A stretch of DNA of 64,000 bases from Alkalibacterium subtropicum (GCF_900112455.1 NZ_FOLT01000002.1:1-64000); one strand, 5' to 3'; numbered from the stretch's first letter, positions 39,301 to 50,714 are shown. The notes: generated by a model from the letters alone, not told the origin. Program-made: numbers and translations.

Positions 39301-39971
39301 GGCGATCCCTCCTTCCTGATCAGCTCGATATGTTTGTTGGCATAATGGCGGATTTCTTCATGGTCGTGGGTCACCATCAGAATGCCTTTATCATGATACT
39401 CACTGGCATGCTGAAGGAGTTTATAGAACTCTTCTCTTGAATCGACATCCATACCGGTCGTCGGCTCATCCAGGATAAACAGATCGGGATCCATGGCAAA
39501 AACACGCGCAATGGAAATGCGCTGTTTCTGTCCTCCGGAGAGTTCGCCGATTTTTTTGTGGCGCATCGCCCACATGCCTACAGATTCAAGTGACTTCTTC
39601 ACATGTTCTTTGTCTTCTTTATCTAACTTTTTGAACCATTTCCCTCTTGGGTAACGTCCGGAACTGACCAGCTCCAAGACTGTACTTGGAAAACCGGCAT
39701 TAAACGAAGCCACTTGCTGAGGGATATAACCAACGACCAGCTTATCACCCTCTGTGTTTTTTTTAGATAAAGTGACGGATCCTTTTGTCGGCTTCAGTAA
39801 ACCGAGAATGTTGCGCAGCAGTGTGGATTTCGCTGCACCATTCTCACCCGTCAGTATGGCAAAGTCCCCCGCATTGACTTCAAAGCAAATATTTTCAAGT
39901 ACGGGCTCATCTTCATAGTGAAAGGCCAAGTCATCCACTTTTATATACTGCATACGATTCCCTGCTTTCAT
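39237..39971 (-). CDS. adcC: Zinc ABC transporter ATP-binding protein AdcC/ZnuC
   Basis: ATPase of the zinc importer. Walker A is GENGAAKST, with Ala in place of the last Gly before Lys, a variant I also recall from streptococcal AdcC; the signature LSGGQKQRISIARV, Walker B DLFILDEPTTGMD and the H-loop MVTHDHEE are normal. The blocks ASFNAGFPSTVLELVSSGRYPR and SVGMW are AdcC hallmarks. AGGAG lies 6 nt before the ATG. It sits between adcA and adcB in one operon. Confidence 0.95.
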   Translation of the reverse strand: MKAGNRMQYIKVDDLAFHYEDEPVLENICFEVNAGDFAILTGENGAAKSTLLRNILGLLKPTKGSVTLSKKNTEGDKLVVGYIPQQVASFNAGFPSTVLELVSSGRYPRGKWFKKLDKEDKEHVKKSLESVGMWAMRHKKIGELSGGQKQRISIARVFAMDPDLFILDEPTTGMDVDSREEFYKLLQHASEYHDKGILMVTHDHEEIRHYANKHIELIRKEGSPWRCFSMDSCKERSKHPSSFH

Positions 39972-39996
39972 TTTAAACTCCTGTTAAAATATGGTT

Positions 39997-41037
39997 TTAC
40001 TGGATACTCATTTTCAGTGCTTCCAGATTCCTTCTCATAGCTTCGATATAACCCTGACCGTCATCTTCTACAGCTTCCGGTAAAGATTCCAGACTGTATA
40101 ATTCAGCGACTTCAGCGCCTGTTTCGTTGGCCACGGTTTCTGCGATCGCCGAATTGGCGCCTTCCTGGAAGTAGATCACAGGAATGTCGTATTCTTCAAC
40201 GAGCTGATTGATTTCAGCGATCCTTGAAGGACTGACTTCGACCTCAGTCGACAATCCACCTACAGCCATTTGAGTCAGATCATAACGGTGCGCTATATAA
40301 CCGAAGGCCTCATGCTGAGTGACGAAACGTCGTTGTTCAGCATCACTGAAGGCTGCTACAAAATCTTCGTGCAGGTCCTGCAGATCACTCTGATAGGCTT
40401 CAGCGTTCGCTGTGTAAGTTTCAGAACGATCCGGATCAAGGTCGATGAAGGCTTCTTTCATTGTCTCCACCTGTTCCTGAACCAAAACAGGATCCAGCCA
40501 AATATGCGGATCGACTGCATGTGCGTGATCTTCTTCAACCTCTTCCTCTTCGTGGTCATGATTATGTTCATCTTCAGCATGATCATCTTCTCCAGCCTCG
40601 ATCAGCTCGACTGCCTCGGCCTGTTCAACCACTATAAGATCTTCATTATCCAGAGAGGCCAGCATACTCGGTACCCATGTTTCCATTTCATCACTGCTGT
40701 ACACGAACATGTCCGCATCATTGATCATTGCCATGTCTCTGGCGCTCGGTTCATAGTGATGCACATCGGTCCCGCCGGTGATCATCATTTCGATATCGGC
40801 GTGATCGCCAGCTACCTGGTCAGTGAACGCATAGACCGGGTAAAATGTAGTGACGACAGATACCTTTTCCTCTTCTGTTGAAGCAGTATCTGTTTCTTCG
40901 TTCGTTTCATTCGTTTCGTTTGTTGCATTTCCTTCAGAACTTGCATTGTCTTCAGTCGTTTCCTGCGACTCAGGTGCACAAGCGGCGAGTGCCGACAGAG
41001 AAAGAAGTGAGATAAGTACTTTATTTAAAATTTTCAT
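39997..41037 (-). CDS. adcA: Zinc-binding lipoprotein AdcA/ZnuA
   Basis: Substrate-binding protein of the zinc importer. Lipobox LAAC gives Cys20 as lipidated residue; an acidic Asn/Thr/Glu linker follows, then the cluster A-I fold (SVVTTFYPVYAFTDQVAG, GGTDVHHYEPSARD). A long His/Asp/Glu loop (about 153-180) typical of zinc-specific members precedes DPHIWLDP; other ligands are in TQHEAFGY. There is no C-terminal ZinT domain. GGAGG lies 9 nt before ATG. A Zur box overlaps the promoter, so this operon is repressed by zinc. Confidence 0.95.
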   Translation of the reverse strand: MKILNKVLISLLSLSALAACAPESQETTEDNASSEGNATNETNETNEETDTASTEEEKVSVVTTFYPVYAFTDQVAGDHADIEMMITGGTDVHHYEPSARDMAMINDADMFVYSSDEMETWVPSMLASLDNEDLIVVEQAEAVELIEAGEDDHAEDEHNHDHEEEEVEEDHAHAVDPHIWLDPVLVQEQVETMKEAFIDLDPDRSETYTANAEAYQSDLQDLHEDFVAAFSDAEQRRFVTQHEAFGYIAHRYDLTQMAVGGLSTEVEVSPSRIAEINQLVEEYDIPVIYFQEGANSAIAETVANETGAEVAELYSLESLPEAVEDDGQGYIEAMRRNLEALKMSIQ

Positions 41038-41059
41038 TTGTGTTATCCTCCAAATTTTT

Positions 41060-41082
41060 TAAATCGTAATCATTACGATTTA
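41060..41082. promoter_or_regulatory. Zur box operator of adcACB
   Basis: AAATCGTAAT, one central base, then ATTACGATTT: a perfect palindrome matching the Bacillus Zur consensus, flanked by T and A. It covers the predicted transcription start of adcA and touches the -10, so Zn-Zur would block initiation. It is not the TTAACYRGTTAA site of the MarR-type AdcR used in streptococci. Confidence 0.92.
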
Positions 41083-41083
41083 A

Positions 41084-41113
41084 AGAATAGCATTTTTCTC
41101 TGTCTGCTGTCAA
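41084..41113 (-). promoter_or_regulatory. promoter of the adcACB operon
   Basis: On the minus strand TTGACA (41108-41113), 18 bp, TATTCT (41084-41089). The Zur box begins 2 bp downstream of the -10. Confidence 0.75.
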
Positions 41114-41124
41114 GATTTTTTTCC

Positions 41125-41970
41125 TTATAACGTTCGAACCAGATAGACCTCTTTGCAGAAGCCTTTCAGGCCATTGACGATACGCTGAGCCTTCTTCATA
41201 TTTTGAGTCAGGCCATAAACCGTCGGGCCTGTCCCGCTCATCAGCGCAGTATCTGCACCGAATTGCAGCATCTTATCTTTGACTTCGATGATCAAAGGAT
41301 TCTGTTTCACTGCCTGAACTTCCAGGGCATTCCCGGCATAATGGACAGCCTCTTTAAAAGAATGGTGTTCAATGGCTTCACGCATCGCTCTGATATCATA
41401 CGATGAAAGCCGACTGATTTCCAGATCCTTAAAAACTGTCCAGCTGGAGATCCCTTTCGGTGGTTTGACAAGGATCACCCATGCTTTAGGGAACGGAGGG
41501 ATGGGTTCGACGATTTCACCTCTGCCGGACACAAAAGCGGTCTGATTATAGACGCAGAAAGGTACATCCGAACCGATCTGTTCTCCCAGCCGAGCCAGTT
41601 CGTCAAGAGAAAGTTCCAGCTTCCATAAACGGTTCAGTCCTCTGAGCGTCGCTGCCGCATCGCTGCTTCCCCCACCCAGTCCGGCTGCGATGGGTATGTT
41701 TTTTTCTATATAGATATCCGCTCCAAAAGTGACCTCATACGTATCTTTAAGCAGCTGGGCTGTTTTGTAAACGATGTTCCGTTCATCTAAAGGCATGAAC
41801 GAGCTGTTCGAATCTAATGAAATCCTCCCATCAAGCACACTGAACGTCAGCCGGTCGGCCAGATCGATAGACGTCATCAGCATTTCCATTTCGTGAAAGC
41901 CGTCCTCTCTTTTGCTGAGAACATTCAGGCAGAGATTGATTTTAGCCGGTGCTTTTTCGTATAGAGACAA
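41125..41970 (-). CDS. ispE: 4-diphosphocytidyl-2-C-methyl-D-erythritol kinase
   Basis: IspE phosphorylates CDP-methylerythritol in the MEP isoprenoid pathway. GHMP-kinase motifs: KAPAKINLCLNV near the N-terminus, the ATP loop GLGGGSSDAAATLRGLN, and the C-terminal ALMSGTGPTVYGL. The start is TTG at 41970 with AGAGGAGG 7 nt upstream, giving the usual MSLYEKAPAKINL; an ATG six codons upstream would place the ribosome site inside the gene. It follows veg, an order kept from Bacillus. Confidence 0.95.
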   Translation of the reverse strand: MSLYEKAPAKINLCLNVLSKREDGFHEMEMLMTSIDLADRLTFSVLDGRISLDSNSSFMPLDERNIVYKTAQLLKDTYEVTFGADIYIEKNIPIAAGLGGGSSDAAATLRGLNRLWKLELSLDELARLGEQIGSDVPFCVYNQTAFVSGRGEIVEPIPPFPKAWVILVKPPKGISSWTVFKDLEISRLSSYDIRAMREAIEHHSFKEAVHYAGNALEVQAVKQNPLIIEVKDKMLQFGADTALMSGTGPTVYGLTQNMKKAQRIVNGLKGFCKEVYLVRTL

Positions 41971-42077
41971 GAACGTTCCTCCTCTCATTATTGGATTATC
42001 TATTTCCTATTGTAAATGAGTTTACCCTTTAATGAAAAAGAAAGGACCGTTCCACATAATGAAAATATTCTCGCGCA

Positions 42078-42114
42078 TAAAAAAAGTAGCATAATTTAGA
42101 ATAAATTACACTAC
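42078..42114 (-). terminator. veg terminator
   Basis: GTAGCATAATTTA (42086-42098) pairs with TAAATTACACTAC (42102-42114) through two wobbles, and the minus strand runs into T7. Confidence 0.85.
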
Positions 42115-42132
42115 CGGATCTGTAAATTCTGT

Positions 42133-42390
42133 TTAGCTCAGTACACGTTCGACTTCTTCAGAGAACTCGACTTCCACAGCATGCGTCAATACATCTGTAT
42201 AGTTATAAGAAACTCTTTCCACTGCATTTTCTTCCTGATCAAGCTCTACGACGAAAACTGAAGGATACGTTTCTGTTAAAATACCTTTGCGTTCTGTCGT
42301 CTTTTTTCTTCCAGCCTGGGCAATCAATTTGATTTCTCTTCCTATTTGACTGTCCAAGGTTTTCTTAATGCTCGCTAAAGTAGTTGGCAT
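42133..42390 (-). CDS. veg: Veg family protein
   Basis: An 85-residue protein of the Veg family (DUF1021), beginning MPTTLASIKKTLDSQIGREIKLIAQAGRKK with the GRKKT/ERKG basic patch. In Bacillus subtilis Veg stimulates biofilm formation through SinR/SlrR; the role here is open. The ATG at 42390 follows GAGGTGA by 8 nt, and a longer upstream reading has no ribosome site. It lies between rsmA and ispE, the conserved place for veg. Confidence 0.93.
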   Translation of the reverse strand: MPTTLASIKKTLDSQIGREIKLIAQAGRKKTTERKGILTETYPSVFVVELDQEENAVERVSYNYTDVLTHAVEVEFSEEVERVLS

Positions 42391-42627
42391 ATTTCGACTC
42401 ACCTCACAAAGTAGTATATTCATTATACCACTAAAAACCGAAAATTAAAAGCTTTCGGACGGTTAAAGATAGGATTTTATGTGAAGATTAAATTATAATG
42501 AGGTGACTATTCCTTTTATACCAGATATAATGCCGGAAATCATGAAACCTTTTTAATAAAAGGCGTAACTGGCAGGCGCTAACGTTCGTGTTTTCCACAT
42601 CTGACTTATTCTCATCCTGGAGCGGAT

Positions 42628-43530
42628 CTAGACAGCCGTATCTTTTCTGGACAAGCCGGCCGCACTGAACGCGTTGGACATGCGTCCGAATTCTTCGATA
42701 GACAAGGTTTCCCCCCGTCTTTTCGGATCGATGCCGGCAGACGTCAGTGCCTCAGACATTTTCTCTTTAACCGTCTGTTTTTTGCCGAATGCCACCTGCA
42801 GATTGTTCCATAAAGTTTTTCTGCGCTGGACGAAAGCCGCTCGGGTCAGTGTGAAAAACAGTTCCTCGTCTTTGACGTCTATACCCATCGTCGCTTTTCT
42901 GCTCAGTCTGATGATGGCAGAATCCACATTCGGCTGCGGCATAAAGACCGTCTTGGGCACTGTGAAGGCCACTTCTGCGTCCATGTAGTACTGGACAGCT
43001 ATGGACAAGGAACCATACGCCTTCGTACTAGGCTGTGCGGAGAGACGGCTGGCCACTTCCTTCTGCATCATCAGTACCATGCGGTCGATGGGCAGCTGCG
43101 ATTCCAGGAATCTTATAATAATAGGTGTCGTGATGTAATAAGGCAGATTCGCGACGACCACGATTTCTTTGGCATCCTTTAGATGTGATGCATAAAAAGC
43201 CTCCAGGTCCACATTCAATATGTCTTCATGAATGATTTCGATGTTGTCGTAAGGAGACAGGGTATCCGCAAGGACGGGCAGCAGGCGGTCATCTATCTCA
43301 AAAGCGATCACGTTTCCTGCCTGCTTGGCCAGCTGTTCCGTCAAGGCTCCGATTCCGGGCCCGACTTCGATTACTGTGGTGCGGTCAGAAACCTCACCCG
43401 CCTCAACGATGTTTCTTAATATATTGGTATCGATGATAAAGTTCTGTCCCAGACTTTTCTTTGCGGAAAGTCCGTATGTCCGCAGAATTTCTTTGGTACG
43501 ATTAGGTGTTGCGATATCTTTATGCGTCAT
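42628..43530 (-). CDS. rsmA: 16S rRNA (adenine1518/1519-N6,N6)-dimethyltransferase
   Basis: RsmA (KsgA) dimethylates two adenines in helix 45 of 16S rRNA, a late 30S maturation step. SAM-binding KSLGQNFIIDTNILRNIV and EVGPGIGALTEQL, the catalytic NLPYYITTPII motif and the C-terminal lobe are complete over 300 residues. It overlaps the end of rnmV by 11 nt, so the pair is translationally coupled. Confidence 0.96.
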   Translation of the reverse strand: MTHKDIATPNRTKEILRTYGLSAKKSLGQNFIIDTNILRNIVEAGEVSDRTTVIEVGPGIGALTEQLAKQAGNVIAFEIDDRLLPVLADTLSPYDNIEIIHEDILNVDLEAFYASHLKDAKEIVVVANLPYYITTPIIIRFLESQLPIDRMVLMMQKEVASRLSAQPSTKAYGSLSIAVQYYMDAEVAFTVPKTVFMPQPNVDSAIIRLSRKATMGIDVKDEELFFTLTRAAFVQRRKTLWNNLQVAFGKKQTVKEKMSEALTSAGIDPKRRGETLSIEEFGRMSNAFSAAGLSRKDTAV

Positions 43531-44095
43531 TGTCTGCTTGTTCCTTTCGTATCTTCGCTAATGCCTGTTCAACGTCTCCTTCTGAAAAGCCGAACATGGT
43601 CAGGCGCTTCTTCAGCTGCTTGCCGTTGGTGTAGCCGATGCGCAGTTCTTCGCCAAGGGCTTCCCGCAATTCCCGCGCTTTATCAGAGCCGATCAGTCCC
43701 TCTTTGATCAGAAAAGACTGACTCACGGTCTCTTCTGCATCGATACGTTCTTCAACGACCTGATCCAGAGCTTCGCGTATGTCTTCAACTGAAGCATGTT
43801 CGATGCCTAGACTTGCTTTCGCCGATTTTCTGTGACGGCCCTGATCTCGTGTAATGAAGGCGTGTTTGACCCCAGGGACATGCATCGAGATGATTTTACG
43901 GATCTTTTCACCCGGACCGTCCGGATCGGTAAAGACGATGACGCCTCTGGTCTCCTGGGCTAAAGCGATCTGTTCCAGTATTTCCTGACTGATCGCGGAA
44001 CCGCGTGTTTCGATCGTATCCGCGTCGACCGCCAAAGCGAGACGCTTCGTATCGTCTTTTCCTTCGACCACGATGATTTCTTTGATCTTTTCCAT
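43520..44095 (-). CDS. rnmV: Ribonuclease M5
   Basis: RNase M5 finishes 5S rRNA maturation in Firmicutes. The N-terminal Toprim domain has IVVEGKDDTKRL and VIVFTDPDGPGEKIR with the metal-binding acidic residues; the C-terminal half follows the family (GYTNGKQLKKRLTMFGFS). AGGTGAG is 6 nt before ATG. The tatD-rnmV-rsmA order is conserved in Bacilli. Confidence 0.95.
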   Translation of the reverse strand: MEKIKEIIVVEGKDDTKRLALAVDADTIETRGSAISQEILEQIALAQETRGVIVFTDPDGPGEKIRKIISMHVPGVKHAFITRDQGRHRKSAKASLGIEHASVEDIREALDQVVEERIDAEETVSQSFLIKEGLIGSDKARELREALGEELRIGYTNGKQLKKRLTMFGFSEGDVEQALAKIRKEQADNDA

Positions 44096-44107
44096 TGCTA
44101 TCTCACC

Positions 44108-44878
44108 TTATTCTTCCAGTCTAAAAAGACGCATAGCATTCTGAGTCGTCTGCTCAGCGACTTGTTCGAGTGTCAGCCCGCGTTGTCTGGCGATTTCTTC
44201 AGCTACGTACTTGACATAGGCTGGTTCATTCCGCTTGCCCCGGTTAGGCATCGGCGCCAGATAAGGGGCATCGGTTTCCACAAGCAGCTTTTCAAAAGGC
44301 ACCTGCTTCGCCACTTCTTTCACTTCCGGCGCATTTTTAAACGTAACGACTCCACTTAGTGAAATGTGCATGCCGATATCCAGGAATTTCTCCATCCAAT
44401 AAGTGTCCAGATTGAAACTGTGCATGATCCCGCCAGTATCCCCGGCATATTCTTCTTTGAGTATTTTATAGGTATCTTCTGTCGCATCCCGGTTATGGAT
44501 GCTGATGGGAAGATCCAGCTCTTTTGCGACTCGGATCTGACGTCTGAAAGCATCATGCTGAACAGGCTTTGGGGCTGTGTCCCAGTAGTAATCCAGGCCC
44601 ATTTCGCCCATGGCAACGATTTTGTCCCCTTGCAGCTGTTCCATAAGCTGATCCTCGACCGCGTCTGTATAGCTCGCCGCTTCAGTCGGGTGCCAGCCGA
44701 TGATGGAATAGACGCCCTCGTAGGCTCGGCTCAATTCCAAAGATTTTTTTATCGTTTCCGTATCAAAACCGACCACCGCCATACGGGTCACCTGATTCTC
44801 TCTGGCTCGCTCAATGGCTTCCTTTTCTTCACCTTTGAACCGGTCGACATTTATATGTGTGTGTGTATCAAAAAGCAT
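44108..44878 (-). CDS. tatD: TatD family metal-dependent hydrolase
   Basis: A 256-residue amidohydrolase-fold protein with DTHTHI at the N-terminus, GEMGLDYYWD, IHNRD and ETDAPYLAP metal-binding motifs, as in TatD/YabD deoxyribonucleases acting on DNA 3' ends. It lies 12 nt upstream of rnmV. AGGAGAG precedes the ATG. Confidence 0.93.
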   Translation of the reverse strand: MLFDTHTHINVDRFKGEEKEAIERARENQVTRMAVVGFDTETIKKSLELSRAYEGVYSIIGWHPTEAASYTDAVEDQLMEQLQGDKIVAMGEMGLDYYWDTAPKPVQHDAFRRQIRVAKELDLPISIHNRDATEDTYKILKEEYAGDTGGIMHSFNLDTYWMEKFLDIGMHISLSGVVTFKNAPEVKEVAKQVPFEKLLVETDAPYLAPMPNRGKRNEPAYVKYVAEEIARQRGLTLEQVAEQTTQNAMRLFRLEE

Positions 44879-44930
44879 GGTTTCTCTCCTTTGTTTGTCT
44901 CGCTCGTCTCATTCAGAATACACCATGAAC

Positions 44931-44982
44931 AGAAAAATTCCAACAAAGTCAAAAGACGCATCTCCTCTCTTTGCTGGAATTT
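44931..44982 (-). terminator. metG terminator
   Basis: AAATTCCAACAAAG (44935-44948) pairs with CTTTGCTGGAATTT (44969-44982) with one mismatch over 14 bp, then TTTTTCTG on the minus strand. It lies between metG and tatD. Confidence 0.75.
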
Positions 44983-45002
44983 CTGATTACGTTATGTCTG
45001 TC

Positions 45003-47066
<2,064 letters not shown>

Positions 47067-47152
47067 TTAGTTTGCTCGTTCAGTGTGCAACACACATTTC
47101 TTAACTAGTATAGCATAGGAACCCCTGCCGAAAAAGAACGGAATAAAGAGAC

Positions 47153-47977
47153 TCAGATAAGTCCGAAATGCTTCAGTGCTTTTTCGATCCCGTCTTTATC
47201 CACGTCGTCCGTCACATGATCGGCGATCTCTTTGACGTTGTCCCAGCCATTCCCCATGGCGATACTGGTTTCTACGTACCCCAGCATTTCAAGATCATTG
47301 GGGCTGTCACCGATAGCGTACGTGTCTTTTCTATCCACACCCACATGATTCAGATAGTGTTCGATCCCCGTCGCTTTGGAGATGCCTTTACTGATGACAT
47401 CCACGGTATAGTGATTGGATCGGGCAAAAGCCAGATCGGTAAAGGCCTGTTTATACTGTGCCTCTTCGCCCTCGGATGTTTCGATAATGACCTGATAGAT
47501 GGGTTTCCCTTCGTAATCTTCCGGTTTAGGCGGCTTCTTGATCAGTCGGCTGAAGAACGACAGCTGAATGGAGCCGGGAATCAGTTTCACCAGCCCTTTG
47601 AGCAGTGTCAGTACAGAACTCCGCTTAGCCAGAGAAACGATGGAATTGCTGAAAATATCTTTAGCCCCGCACAAAATGATGCCGTCATTCTTGTCTACTG
47701 CCCGGCTGACCAGCTGCTCGACGGTCTCTGCTTGGATCGGGTTGTGATAGACGACTTCACCGTCATGGACCACAAGCTGACCATTCATTGCAATATAACT
47801 ATCAATGCCGAGTTCCTGACGCACTTCTTCTATCAGAAGGGGCGCGCGTCCTGTAGCAATGACAGGCCATACATCGTTGTCCTTTAACTTCTGTATGGCA
47901 CGTTTTGTCGACGGCGGAATATTGTTGTATTTGGTCACCAATGTCCCGTCTATATCGAGAAAGACTATTTTTGTCAT
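47153..47977 (-). CDS. HAD superfamily (Cof-type) phosphatase
   Basis: A 274-residue haloacid-dehalogenase IIB protein: motif I FLDIDGTLV (nucleophile Asp), motif II ATGR, and motif IV GDSPNDLEML, with a C2-type cap between. Relatives (YkrA, Cof) dephosphorylate sugar or cofactor phosphates; the substrate here is unknown. It lies upstream of metG on the same strand after a 110-nt gap. Confidence 0.88.
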   Translation of the reverse strand: MTKIVFLDIDGTLVTKYNNIPPSTKRAIQKLKDNDVWPVIATGRAPLLIEEVRQELGIDSYIAMNGQLVVHDGEVVYHNPIQAETVEQLVSRAVDKNDGIILCGAKDIFSNSIVSLAKRSSVLTLLKGLVKLIPGSIQLSFFSRLIKKPPKPEDYEGKPIYQVIIETSEGEEAQYKQAFTDLAFARSNHYTVDVISKGISKATGIEHYLNHVGVDRKDTYAIGDSPNDLEMLGYVETSIAMGNGWDNVKEIADHVTDDVDKDGIEKALKHFGLI

Positions 47978-48050
47978 ATAAGTATCCCACTTCCTTTAAA
48001 ACTTCACTTCTATTGTAACATGCCTGGTCATAGGGGGCCTATAATAAAGC

Positions 48051-48088
48051 AGAAAAAGAAGGCAGATACCAAAAACTGTCTGCCTTCT
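48051..48088 (-). terminator. terminator after the GH31 gene
   Basis: AGAAGGCAGA (48057-48066) pairs with TCTGCCTTCT (48079-48088), and the minus strand ends in TTTTTCT. Confidence 0.85.
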
Positions 48089-48123
48089 TCTCTATTCAGC
48101 TATTCAGCCCTTAAACTTAACTG

Positions 48124-50535
48124 TCAATCGATTTCATCCGGGTTAGCCCAGACGATCTCACTGATGGCATCGATGATATCCTCACCTAAATCCAGAGCAA
48201 GCAGTGCACTGATGACCCGTGCGCTTGATTTCCCTCTTAAAATCGAGTTGTAGATTTTTTCTTTCTGACTCGCCGGCAGCTGTGCCCGGTCGAGGAAGCG
48301 GAACAATTCACCGTGCATATCGTTCTGCTTTAGTTTCACTTCTTTTAAATAGACAGTATATTGTGAATCTATCGGCTGTTTTGGTATGACCACGTTCGTT
48401 ATTTTGCCTTTCCGGAAGACTTCAACGTCGATAAATTCATCATTGACATAGACTTCCGGCATAGTCTGACAGGCAAAGCCGACTAGTGATATAGTAAACT
48501 GACGTTCAGCGGGAAGAACATCCTGATTTCCTTCCGGTTCATTTATCTGGAAGATGGACCACTCGTCCTCGTCCTCTTTCCAGATCAGGGACATCTTCGT
48601 GGTCACTTCCTCAACACCTTTGCCCAGGCCGTCATCCTCATATAGAGAGAAGCTGCCGTTGTCCCCGGCATACACTTTCACTTCCATCTGTTCCGGATTA
48701 CCTGTGTGGTTACTATAGCTTTGGTCAAGAGGAACGATCCCCCCAGCTTTGACAAAGACCGGATAAGCGGACAGCGACCGGTACATATCGATCATACGGT
48801 CTCCTTCATAGGCACGGTTGATAAAGAAATCGTACCATCGGCCTTCTGGAAGCCAGACTTTGACTTTACCCAAGCGCAGATCCTCTCTCAGAGGAGTCGT
48901 TATAGGCGAAACGATCATCTGAGTGCCGAAATAATACTGATTCGGCACTTCATATGCCTCTTCTTTCCATGGATAATGGTAATACATCGGGCGGATGAGC
49001 GGAAAATCGTCAAAGTGGTTGATCACATTCATCGTGTATAAATACGGAACCAGACGGTGTCTCAACTGCAGGAATTCCTTAACGATCTTTTCAGCGTTAT
49101 TACCGTAGCGCCAAGGCTCTTTCCCGCTGAATTCACCGTCCTGACTGTGCAGTCGGTTGATCGGAGAAAAGACTCCAAATTGGACCCACCGGACGAACAG
49201 TTCATTGTCTTTCTTGCCGCCATAGTGTCCGCCGATGTCATGACTCCACCAGCCATAGCCGACATTCGATGCGGTCGCTGTAAAGTAAGGCTGAAAATCG
49301 AGTGAATCCCAGGTCGCAGCCGTATCGCCGGAAAAACCGATCGGATATCGGTGTGAGCCTAAGCCGGCATATCTCGAGAACACGAGCGGACGGCTCTCCC
49401 CTCTCCCGTTATCGAGGAAATGATAGTGGTTGAGCATCCACAAAGGGTCCAGTCCTTCCACTTTTGTGACGCTGCCCTGCTGCCAGTCGATCCACCAGAA
49501 ATCCACACCTATCTCTTCGTGCGGGTGATGCAGATATCTGAAGTAAGCATCTAAAAATTCGTGATTCGCGATATCAAAATTGATCGGTTTCTTCTCTTCG
49601 ATATCCACACCCATTTCTTTGGCCATCGGTTCGTACATTTCTTCATAAGGCTGTACACCGTTCGCCGGATGAAGGTTCAGCGTCGTACGCAGCCCATGAT
49701 CCCCCAGCCAGCTCAGAAATTCATCGGGGTCAGGAAACAGATCGGTATCCCAGGTGTAGCCTGTCCAGCCTGAACCATATTCCGCCGGCACATCAGTAAG
49801 ATGCCAGTCCATGTCGATAACAGCGACCGAAAACGGGATGTCTCTTTTTTCAAATTCATTGATGAGGCGTTTATACCCTTCCTGGGAGTACGGGTAATAA
49901 CGACTCCACCAGTTCCCTAAGGCATAACGTGGAAGCATAGGCGTCTTCCCGGTCAGGTGATGGTAGTCCTTCAGGGTACCTAAATAATCCCGGCCGTAAC
50001 CGAAGAAATACATATCAGTGATCCCTTTCGGACGTTTTTCGACCCAGCCATCGTCTGTCAGCCGCATGGACTTGCTGTCGTCAAAGACCGAATACCCGTT
50101 CTTGTTCATCAGCCCTTCTTCAAGTTCGATCGCCCCATCGGCAAAGTCGAGCGTCCGTGCGGTGCCTTTCAATGTGTCGGGACGGTCACCGAAATACCAG
50201 GTACTGTGGTAGAGACTGTAGTTCCCGATGGCTTCTATCCGCAGATTGTTTTTAGTAAACCCGCCTTCTTCCTTATGAAAGATAAGGTGAGCTTTGGCGG
50301 TGATGATCTCAATATATTCATCATTTTCTTTTTTATTGAATTCTGGTGTATGGAAATTACGATTTAAAACCGTTTGCGTGGCACGGTCTTCAAATTCCCC
50401 GCTCTTGGCATACTCTATACGAAAAAGCGCAGAGGTTAAAACTGTAAAACGATAATTTTTCCAGATAACCTGTGACTCAACAGGAGCTTCAGGCTCTCTA
50501 TCTAAATTAAACACTTCTTTTCTTTGCTTGACCAA
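48124..50535 (-). CDS. Glycoside hydrolase family 31 alpha-glucosidase
   Basis: An intracellular 803-residue GH31 enzyme without signal peptide. It has an N-terminal beta-sandwich, a (beta/alpha)8 barrel with the nucleophile Asp350 in VDFWWIDWQQ, the SRYAGLGSHRYPIGFSGD block carrying the acid/base Asp404, and C-terminal beta domains; the last 100 residues form an extra helical extension. Likely substrates are malto- or isomalto-oligosaccharides, or alpha-xylosides, which sequence alone cannot separate. The start is TTG with AAAGGA 9 nt upstream. It has no sugar-transport neighbours. Confidence 0.92.
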   Translation of the reverse strand: MVKQRKEVFNLDREPEAPVESQVIWKNYRFTVLTSALFRIEYAKSGEFEDRATQTVLNRNFHTPEFNKKENDEYIEIITAKAHLIFHKEEGGFTKNNLRIEAIGNYSLYHSTWYFGDRPDTLKGTARTLDFADGAIELEEGLMNKNGYSVFDDSKSMRLTDDGWVEKRPKGITDMYFFGYGRDYLGTLKDYHHLTGKTPMLPRYALGNWWSRYYPYSQEGYKRLINEFEKRDIPFSVAVIDMDWHLTDVPAEYGSGWTGYTWDTDLFPDPDEFLSWLGDHGLRTTLNLHPANGVQPYEEMYEPMAKEMGVDIEEKKPINFDIANHEFLDAYFRYLHHPHEEIGVDFWWIDWQQGSVTKVEGLDPLWMLNHYHFLDNGRGESRPLVFSRYAGLGSHRYPIGFSGDTAATWDSLDFQPYFTATASNVGYGWWSHDIGGHYGGKKDNELFVRWVQFGVFSPINRLHSQDGEFSGKEPWRYGNNAEKIVKEFLQLRHRLVPYLYTMNVINHFDDFPLIRPMYYHYPWKEEAYEVPNQYYFGTQMIVSPITTPLREDLRLGKVKVWLPEGRWYDFFINRAYEGDRMIDMYRSLSAYPVFVKAGGIVPLDQSYSNHTGNPEQMEVKVYAGDNGSFSLYEDDGLGKGVEEVTTKMSLIWKEDEDEWSIFQINEPEGNQDVLPAERQFTISLVGFACQTMPEVYVNDEFIDVEVFRKGKITNVVIPKQPIDSQYTVYLKEVKLKQNDMHGELFRFLDRAQLPASQKEKIYNSILRGKSSARVISALLALDLGEDIIDAISEIVWANPDEID

Positions 50536-50679
50536 GTCTCATCATCCTTTCTCATTGACTCTTAATTATATTTTAGCATACACCAAATATTTCTCCACTT
50601 AAAAACGATCAACAATGTTAATAAACGAACGTGAAAGTAGAAGAAGATTTCCATCTTTTCATGACGTCCTTTTGTGACT

Positions 50680-50708
50680 GTTGACTTCCCCGTTGCAATC
50701 CCTTATAC
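50680..50708 (+). promoter_or_regulatory. promoter of the tyrS T-box leader
   Basis: TTGACT (50680-50685), 17 bp, TATACT (50703-50708); transcription should begin near 50715, at the start of the T-box fold. Confidence 0.8.
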
Positions 50709-50714
50709 TAACTG

